This document shows, in pieces, positions 15,348 through 21,181 of a stretch of 21,181 nt of DNA (its first letter is position 1; each line of letters starts with the position of its first letter). The stretch covers positions 1 to 21,181 of the forward strand of contig NZ_JASBYU010000023.1 of assembly GCF_029983815.1 (NCBI RefSeq), in the 5' to 3' direction. A program made the translations under genes and the position numbers. The notes under the pieces were generated by a model. The model worked only from the letters and a program-made list of their open reading frames with translations, did not search any database and was not told where the DNA came from. This DNA is from Lagierella sp. (GTDB taxonomy: Bacteria > Bacillota > Clostridia > Tissierellales > Peptoniphilaceae).

Positions 15348-16261
15348 TGATAAAACTAGAAAACATTTCAAAAACTTATAAATTTAAAAAGTCCTTAGGA
15401 TTTTTCAAAAAGGAGACAGCATATGTTAAGGCCGTAAAAAACATTAGTTTTCAAGTAAATGAAGGAGAAAAACTGGGGCTAATAGGATTAAACGGTGCGG
15501 GAAAGTCCACCACCATTAAGATGATGACTGGAATTTTACATCCAACTTCAGGTCAGATTGAAATAAATGGGTTCAATCCACAGAAAAGAGATAAGAGTTA
15601 CCTTTCACAAATTGGGGTTTCCATGGGACAAAAGTCAACTCTCTTTTTTGATATAAGTCCACTGGACTCCTTTAGATACTATAAAGAAGTATATAAGGTT
15701 AATGATCAGGACTTTAAAGAGATAATGGCGGAGTTTACAAAAATACTAAAACTTGATGAAATTCTACATACTCCCGTAAGAAAGCTTTCCCTTGGACAAA
15801 AGAGGAGATGTGAAATAGTAGCTTCTTTAATTCACAAGCCAAAGATATTGTTTCTAGATGAGCCTACCTTAGGTCTTGATGTTATAACTCAAGGGGCAAT
15901 TATGGACTTTTTGGATGAAATAAACAAAAAGTTTAACACCACAATCCTTCTTACAACCCACGAAATAAAGAATATAGAAAGGTTTTGTAAGAGGATAATA
16001 ATCCTAGAACAGGGAGAGATAATCTACGATGGTGACCCCTATGGATTTGCCAACAGAAAAAACTTTAGAAAGATTAGAATACCAATGGAGCAGTCTAAGA
16101 GCCTTACAATAGAACCTAACCGCATACTAGGAGATAGGGCAGAGTATATTATAGAACTTAATCAACTTAAAGACTTGGACTTAAGTAGATTTAACTTTAC
16201 AGAATACACCATTGAAGAGTTAACTCTAGAAGATATGATATGCAGAAACTATGGAGACTGA
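15347..16261 (+). CDS. ABC exporter ATPase
   Basis: This 304-residue cytosolic ATPase has Walker A GLNGAGKST near residue 46, the signature LSLGQ with KRR, Walker B ILFLDEPTLGLD, and the H-loop TTHE. It is of the drug/polymer-exporter subfamily that pairs with two separate ABC-2 permeases. The last 60 residues form a short accessory domain. It has no C39 peptidase domain, so it cannot trim a leader peptide itself. Its start overlaps the maturase stop (TGATG), with GAGG 8 bases before the ATG, which argues for coupled translation. Base composition is closer to the host genes than to the maturases. Confidence 0.92.
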   Translation: MIKLENISKTYKFKKSLGFFKKETAYVKAVKNISFQVNEGEKLGLIGLNGAGKSTTIKMMTGILHPTSGQIEINGFNPQKRDKSYLSQIGVSMGQKSTLFFDISPLDSFRYYKEVYKVNDQDFKEIMAEFTKILKLDEILHTPVRKLSLGQKRRCEIVASLIHKPKILFLDEPTLGLDVITQGAIMDFLDEINKKFNTTILLTTHEIKNIERFCKRIIILEQGEIIYDGDPYGFANRKNFRKIRIPMEQSKSLTIEPNRILGDRAEYIIELNQLKDLDLSRFNFTEYTIEELTLEDMICRNYGD

Positions 16262-16262
16262 T

Positions 16263-17030
16263 ATGAGACTTATACTTACCTCTATAAAAATTCAGATAAA
16301 GAAAATAATGGCATATCCCTATGAAGGACTTATGTTATTCATATACTCCCTTTTTAATATAGCCTCAATTGGCTTTTTTTGGACAATGTTATTTAACATA
16401 ACAGGAGGGTCAAAAGAAGAAAAAACTTTTATCTACCTTCTTATAATGATGGGGATGCTATCCCTTGGAATAGGGGACATCTTCTTTGGACTTAGGGACT
16501 TTGAGTACTTGGTTCAAGACGGAAGCCTCGACAAGTACCTCTACAGACCTTCCAATATGATGACAATGATACTTTTAGAGAATGTGCCTTTTGTAAACAT
16601 GGTACAACAAATAATCATTGGAATCCTTGGAATTGTTATAGTAACCAGGGACTACAATGTAGACATACAAGGGATTAACGTACTTAAGAGTTTAGCCCTA
16701 CTTGTCTTTGGAAATATCTACTATCATCTAGTCTATGGTACTGTAACCATATTGAGCCTTTGGATCGAAAAAGTTTCTACTTTTAGAGATATAATATTCA
16801 ACTTTTCCATTGCAAAAAACTATCCCTTGGGAATTTTTCCAAAGACCCTACAAAATTTTCTAACCTACATCATACCAATTGCCCTTACAACCTACTATCC
16901 AACAGTAGTATTAATAGGAGGAAGAGTAGAAAAGTTGCCACTTATCATAATAAGCTTTATATTTTTTCTACTGGTCTTCATAAAGCTATTTAAAGTTTGT
17001 ATTCATAAATACAGCTCCAATGGAGGTTAA
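16263..17030 (+). CDS. ABC-2 family exporter permease, subunit 1
   Basis: This 255-residue protein has about six membrane spans and the general pattern of the ABC-2 permeases of PF06182 (formerly DUF990), including a DGSLDKYLYRP-type loop after the second span. I chose the ATG at 16263 because GGAG (16253-16256), inside the ATPase gene end, sits 6 bases upstream. An ATG at 16251 would add four residues without a ribosome site. It should form the membrane channel with subunit 2. Confidence 0.85.
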   Translation: MRLILTSIKIQIKKIMAYPYEGLMLFIYSLFNIASIGFFWTMLFNITGGSKEEKTFIYLLIMMGMLSLGIGDIFFGLRDFEYLVQDGSLDKYLYRPSNMMTMILLENVPFVNMVQQIIIGILGIVIVTRDYNVDIQGINVLKSLALLVFGNIYYHLVYGTVTILSLWIEKVSTFRDIIFNFSIAKNYPLGIFPKTLQNFLTYIIPIALTTYYPTVVLIGGRVEKLPLIIISFIFFLLVFIKLFKVCIHKYSSNGG

Positions 17031-17031
17031 A

Positions 17032-17802
17032 ATGGAGAAATACATTAATAGATCAAAAATAGAAATATTAAAATCAAAGGAATATGCCCTTTCCTTTTTT
17101 GCATCTCTGCTCTACATTCCCATCAGCGTATTGATTCCCTACTTTCTTTGGAAATATATCTTTCAATACCAAGAGACCCTAGGGCAGATGAACCTACAAG
17201 ATGTATTGTTTTATCTTATCACCATACAGATAGTTAAGCTGTCATTTTCCGACTTGATGGCAGAAGTATACTACATCTTTCAAGACATCAACACAGGACA
17301 ACTGGACCTGTATATAACAAAGCCAGTAAACTATTTGCTTTCAAGATATTTTTCTGCCCTTGGGCGAATAGCAATCACATTTCCCCTAGGACTTGTGTTT
17401 TGGATTATAATGGGTGGTTTATTTAATGCCCTTACCCTAGAAAATCTGATATATTTTACAATATCACTATTTTTAGGATTCACAGTGTTTTTTGTAGTCC
17501 TTGCAATCATAGGAACTAGCACCTTTTGGTTAAAGTCTGTTTTGACCTTAAGGGACATTTTTTGGTTTATACTTGCCATATTTTCAGGAGAAATCCTACC
17601 ACTAAAACTCTTCGGAAAAAGCTTAAGCTTTATAGAACACAATCCCCTAGCAAGTATTTACTACATTCCAAGTATAATCGTTCAAGAGACCAATAAAGCA
17701 TATTTAATCTTAGAACAAGGGATTTATCTTCTTGTTTTTGTGGCTTTGCTTTACTTCCTTTGGAAGGTTGGAATTGGTAAGTATGAAAGCCAAGGAGGGT
17801 AG
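17032..17802 (+). CDS. ABC-2 family exporter permease, subunit 2
   Basis: This 256-residue, six-span protein is a divergent paralogue of subunit 1, with the matching loop DINTGQLDLYITKP. The start at 17032 follows GGAGG (17022-17026) by 5 bases; an ATG at 17020 would overlap subunit 1 and add four residues. It ends the exporter operon. No convincing terminator is visible between 17803 and the rpsL promoter. Confidence 0.85.
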   Translation: MEKYINRSKIEILKSKEYALSFFASLLYIPISVLIPYFLWKYIFQYQETLGQMNLQDVLFYLITIQIVKLSFSDLMAEVYYIFQDINTGQLDLYITKPVNYLLSRYFSALGRIAITFPLGLVFWIIMGGLFNALTLENLIYFTISLFLGFTVFFVVLAIIGTSTFWLKSVLTLRDIFWFILAIFSGEILPLKLFGKSLSFIEHNPLASIYYIPSIIVQETNKAYLILEQGIYLLVFVALLYFLWKVGIGKYESQGG

Positions 17803-17901
17803 AAAGATTTAACAAACAATTAAATAGAAGGTAACAAAAAGAAGTGCGAAATATCCCTTTTTAAGCAAATCATCAAAAAAACACAAAAACCCTTGAAAAA
17901 C

Positions 17902-17930
17902 TTGACAATATCAAGGTTGAATGTTAAAAT
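17902..17930 (+). promoter_or_regulatory. str operon promoter
   Basis: TTGACA (17902-17907), a 17-bp spacer and TAAAAT (17925-17930) with a TGT extended -10. An imperfect inverted repeat, CTTGA (17892-17896) with TCAAG (17911-17915), extendable to AAC/GTT with one bulge, straddles the -35 box. Confidence 0.88.
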
Positions 17931-17937
17931 GGACTGG

Positions 17938-17973
17938 TGCAAAAGTGAGATGTTATGCATTTCTTTTTTTGCA
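17938..17973 (+). promoter_or_regulatory. Leader hairpin of the str operon
   Basis: TGCAAAA (17938-17944) pairs with TTTTGCA (17967-17973), and inside it GAGATG (17947-17952) pairs with CATTTC (17958-17963) around loop TTATG. The structure begins at about the first transcribed base and ends 12 bases before the ribosome site. No T-tract follows, so it looks like a stability or regulatory leader rather than an attenuator. Confidence 0.45.
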
Positions 17974-17998
17974 AAATATTTACACGGAGGTGAAAAAT

Positions 17999-18409
17999 TT
18001 GCCAACAATAAATCAGTTGATCAAACAAGGTAGACATAGTAAGACTTATAAGTCTAAATCACCGGCTTTATCTGTTAATTTCAACACTTTGAAGAAGAGA
18101 AATACAACAGTTAACTCTCCACAAAAAAGAGGAGTTTGTACTGCCGTAAGAACTGTAACACCTAAGAAACCTAACTCAGCACTTCGTAAGGTTGCGAGAG
18201 TTCGTTTAACAAATGGAATGGAAGTTGGAGCTTATATTCCTGGAATCGGACACAACCTACAAGAACACAGCGTTGTTCTTATTAGAGGAGGAAGGGTAAA
18301 GGACTTGCCAGGTATTCGTTACCACATTGTTCGTGGAGCACTAGATACAGCTGGAGTTTCAGGAAGAATGCAAGGCCGTTCAAAATATGGAGCTAAAAAG
18401 CCTAAATAA
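17999..18409 (+). CDS. rpsL: Ribosomal protein uS12
   Basis: This 136-residue 30S protein sits at the decoding centre. Family landmarks are PTINQLI at the start, TPKKPNSALRK, and the decoding-site segments around PGIGHNLQEHS and GGRVKDLPGIRYHIVRG. It starts at TTG 17999, fixed by GGAGGTGA (17986-17993); readings that begin further upstream are non-coding leader. The lysine at the KPNS site known for streptomycin sensitivity is present (wild-type form). Confidence 0.98.
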   Translation: MPTINQLIKQGRHSKTYKSKSPALSVNFNTLKKRNTTVNSPQKRGVCTAVRTVTPKKPNSALRKVARVRLTNGMEVGAYIPGIGHNLQEHSVVLIRGGRVKDLPGIRYHIVRGALDTAGVSGRMQGRSKYGAKKPK

Positions 18410-18541
18410 GAGATGAATTAAGATGCTTCAATGTTAAAATTTTAAGATAAATTCAGTATTTATACTTTTTATAATACATTTGAGCACAGACGACGTAAGT
18501 CGAGTACCAATGAAATACTAAATAGTAAGGAGGGAAGCGAA

Positions 18542-19012
18542 GTGCCAAGAAAAGGACATGTACCTAAAAGAGAAGTAATGCCTGATCCAGTCTACAATGA
18601 CAAAGTGGTTACAAAGCTAATCAACAACATTATGATAGACGGAAAAAAAGGCGTAGCACAAGGTATTGTTTATAGAGCGTTTGAAAAGGTAGCAGAAGTT
18701 TCTGGAGAAGATGCTCTAGAAGTATTTTACAAAGCATTAAACAATATCATGCCTGTTCTTGAAGTAAAATCAAGAAGAATAGGTGGTGCTAACTACCAAG
18801 TTCCTTTGGAAGTAAGACCAGAGAGAAGACAAACTCTAGGCTTGAGATGGTTAACAATCTACTCAAGAGCCAGAGGAGAAAGAACTATGGTGGAAAGATT
18901 GGCAAAAGAAATCTTAGACGCATCTAATAACACAGGAGCAAGTGTTAAGAAGAGAGAAGATGTTCATAAGATGGCTGAGGCAAATAAAGCATTTGCACAT
19001 TATAGATTCTAA
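18542..19012 (+). CDS. rpsG: Ribosomal protein uS7
   Basis: This 156-residue 30S head-assembly protein begins MPRKGHVPKREV and contains the conserved RRIGGANYQVPLEVRPERR stretch. It starts at GTG 18542 after AAGGAGGG. In the 132-base spacer after rpsL, a CGAC-GTAA-GTCG mini-hairpin and a TATAAT near 18470 are visible, but no complete promoter or terminator. Confidence 0.98.
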   Translation: MPRKGHVPKREVMPDPVYNDKVVTKLINNIMIDGKKGVAQGIVYRAFEKVAEVSGEDALEVFYKALNNIMPVLEVKSRRIGGANYQVPLEVRPERRQTLGLRWLTIYSRARGERTMVERLAKEILDASNNTGASVKKREDVHKMAEANKAFAHYRF

Positions 19013-19038
19013 TTACTGGGAAGGAGTAATATTTTTTT

Positions 19039-21117
19039 ATGGGAAGAGAGTATTCTTTAGACAATACCAGAAATATTGGTATCATGGCACATATTGATGC
19101 CGGAAAGACTACAACAACCGAACGTATCCTATACTATACGGGGAAAATCCATAAAATCGGAGACACCCATGATGGGGCTGCTCAAATGGACTGGATGGTT
19201 CAAGAGCAGGAAAAAGGGATTACCATAACTTCAGCTGCTACGACTTGTATCTGGAAAGATAATAGAATCAACATTATCGACACTCCAGGACACGTTGACT
19301 TTACAGTAGAAGTAGAAAGATCACTTAGAGTATTAGACTCTGCAATAGCTTTATTTGATGCTAAAAGCGGTGTTGAACCTCAATCTGAAACCGTATGGAG
19401 ACAAGCGGACAAATATGGAGTACCAAGAATTTGTTTTATAAACAAGATGGATGCAACAGGTGCAGACTATTTTGAGTCTATTAAGACAATCAAGGACAAA
19501 CTAGGAGCAAATCCAGTTCCATTGGAAATACCTATAGGAGCTGAACAGGACTTCGTAGGAGTTGTTGACTTGATTACAATGCAATCAACTGTTTATAAAA
19601 ACGACTTGGGAACTGAAATTGAAGTTGGAGAAATTCCTGCAGACTTAAAGGAGTTAGCAGAAGAATATAGATCAAACCTTCTTGAAAATATCGCAGACCA
19701 TGACGAAGAACTTATGATGAAATATCTTGAAGGTGAAGAAATTACAGAAGAAGAGATTAAAAGAGCTATTAAGACAGCTACAGTAAATCTTTCAATTAAC
19801 CCTGTACTTTGTGGTTCAGCATATAAGAACAAGGGAGTTCAACCACTACTAGATGCAATAGTAGACTATATGCCATCACCACTTGACGTTCCAAGCATCA
19901 AGGGTATTGACCCTGACACAGAAGAAGAGATTTCAAGACCTTCATCTGATGACGAGCCATTCTCTGCATTGGCATTTAAAGTTGTTTCTGACCCATATGT
20001 AGGTAAGTTAACATACTTTAGAGTTTATTCAGGTTCGTTAGAAGCAGGATCATATATATATAACTCATCAAAGGGTAAAAGAGAAAGAATGGGCCGTATA
20101 TTGATGATGCATGCTAACAAGAGAGAAGAAATTGACACCGTATTTGCTGGAGACATCGCAGCGGCAGTTGGTCTTAAAGACACTGGAACAGGTGACACGC
20201 TTTGTGACAATGACAATCAGATAATTCTTGAAAAAATGGAATTCCCTGAACCTGTAATTTCCGTTGCAATAGAGCCAAAGACAAAGGCTTCTCAAGAAAA
20301 GATGAGTGTAGCGTTGGCTAAATTATCAGAAGAAGACCCAACATTTACAACTCATACAAATGAAGAAACAGGTCAAACTATAATCTCAGGTATGGGAGAA
20401 CTTCACCTTGAAATTATCGTAGATAGACTTTTAAGAGAGTTTAAAGTAGAAGCTAATATAGGTAACCCACAAGTTTCCTATAGAGAGTCCATTACTAAAG
20501 AAGCTGAAGCTGAAGGTAAGTACATCAGACAATCAGGTGGTAGAGGACAATACGGACATGCTAAGATTAGAATTGAACCTCAAGAACCAGGAGCTGGTTT
20601 TGAATTTGTTAATGCCATTGTCGGTGGTGTTATACCAAAAGAATATATCGGTTCAGTTCAACAAGGTATCGAAGAAGCTTCTAAGACAGGTATCCTAGGA
20701 GGATTCCCTGTACTTGACATCAAAGTTACACTTTATGATGGATCATATCACGATGTCGACTCTTCAGAAATGGCATTTAAAATTGCCGGATCCATGGCCC
20801 TTAGAGCCGCTTTAGAAAAAGCTGGCCCAACACTTTTAGAGCCAATGGAAAAAGTTGAAATTACAACTCCAGACGAATACCTTGGAGATGTAATGGGAGA
20901 CATTAACTCAAGAAGAGGAAAAATCCAAGGAATGAACCCTAAAAACGGAGTTCATATACTTGATGCATATGTTCCACTATCAGAAATGTTTGGATATGCA
21001 ACAGATCTTCGTTCAAACACACAAGGTCGTGCAACCTACTCAATGATGTTCGATCATTATGAAAAAGTACCTGCAACCATAGCAGAAAAAGTACTTGGCG
21101 ATAAAGACAAACAATAA
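19039..21117 (+). CDS. fusA: Elongation factor G
   Basis: This 692-residue translocation GTPase has G1 AHIDAGKTT near residue 17, G3 DTPGHVDF near 81 and G4 NKMD near 135. Domain IV carries GGRGQYGHA and ends with the C-terminal RSNTQGRATYSM segment. AAGGAG (19021-19026) lies 12 bases before the ATG, a little far. The normal length and motifs indicate the housekeeping form, not a tetracycline-protection homologue. Confidence 0.98.
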   Translation: MGREYSLDNTRNIGIMAHIDAGKTTTTERILYYTGKIHKIGDTHDGAAQMDWMVQEQEKGITITSAATTCIWKDNRINIIDTPGHVDFTVEVERSLRVLDSAIALFDAKSGVEPQSETVWRQADKYGVPRICFINKMDATGADYFESIKTIKDKLGANPVPLEIPIGAEQDFVGVVDLITMQSTVYKNDLGTEIEVGEIPADLKELAEEYRSNLLENIADHDEELMMKYLEGEEITEEEIKRAIKTATVNLSINPVLCGSAYKNKGVQPLLDAIVDYMPSPLDVPSIKGIDPDTEEEISRPSSDDEPFSALAFKVVSDPYVGKLTYFRVYSGSLEAGSYIYNSSKGKRERMGRILMMHANKREEIDTVFAGDIAAAVGLKDTGTGDTLCDNDNQIILEKMEFPEPVISVAIEPKTKASQEKMSVALAKLSEEDPTFTTHTNEETGQTIISGMGELHLEIIVDRLLREFKVEANIGNPQVSYRESITKEAEAEGKYIRQSGGRGQYGHAKIRIEPQEPGAGFEFVNAIVGGVIPKEYIGSVQQGIEEASKTGILGGFPVLDIKVTLYDGSYHDVDSSEMAFKIAGSMALRAALEKAGPTLLEPMEKVEITTPDEYLGDVMGDINSRRGKIQGMNPKNGVHILDAYVPLSEMFGYATDLRSNTQGRATYSMMFDHYEKVPATIAEKVLGDKDKQ

Positions 21118-21139
21118 TACTTCAAACAAGGGGGATATA

Positions 21140-21181
21140 ATGGGAAAATCAAAATTTGAAAGAACAAAACCACATGTTAAT
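21140..21181 (+). CDS. tuf: Elongation factor Tu, first 14 codons (cut by window end)
   Basis: ATG at 21140 after AAGGGGG starts MGKSKFERTKPHVN, the EF-Tu N-terminus. It lies 22 bases after fusA, completing the usual rpsL-rpsG-fusA-tuf order. Confidence 0.95.
   Translation, partial: MGKSKFERTKPHVN

Overview
The window reads as chromosome of a low-GC, Gram-positive anaerobe of the Clostridia/Tissierellia type. The signs are AGGAGG-type ribosome sites, AT-rich codons, three cell-wall-binding-2 repeats on a secreted enzyme, a catabolic-type ornithine carbamoyltransferase and a str operon in rpsL-rpsG-fusA-tuf order. A Peptoniphilaceae-like organism is my best guess, but that is inference.

Layout. 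Positions 1-340 hold the end of a tRNA cluster (Val, Gly, Arg). At 355-440 there is a recognisable fluoride riboswitch whose 3' part becomes a terminator hairpin; it controls a CPA-family antiporter (470-1663). On the minus strand, 1778-4441 encodes a secreted purple-acid-phosphatase-like metallophosphoesterase with three wall-binding repeats. Next comes a single ornithine carbamoyltransferase gene with a hairpin in its leader (4774-5766). A three-gene operon (5918-9380) follows: a glycosyltransferase, then WecC- and WecB-type enzymes that together would make UDP-ManNAcA for a surface polymer. Then come a MATE exporter, an M19 dipeptidase and a small membrane protein (9504-12125).

The most interesting part is 12278-17802. 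A strong promoter drives a 58-residue precursor-like peptide with a C-A-C-C-C core (12359-12535). It is followed by two paralogous radical SAM/SPASM proteins (12637-15347) and a three-gene ABC exporter (15347-17802). Genes from the first maturase onward overlap or nearly abut, so this looks like one RiPP operon: precursor, two maturases, export. A perfect 12-bp inverted repeat frames the precursor gene, and its left arm falls at the predicted transcription start. The precursor and maturase DNA is clearly more AT-rich than its surroundings, including the transporter, which suggests an acquired module placed before or joined to a resident-like exporter. I do not recognise the precursor as a named class.

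From 17902 on the window is housekeeping: a consensus promoter, a leader hairpin, rpsL, rpsG, fusA and the first 14 codons of tuf.
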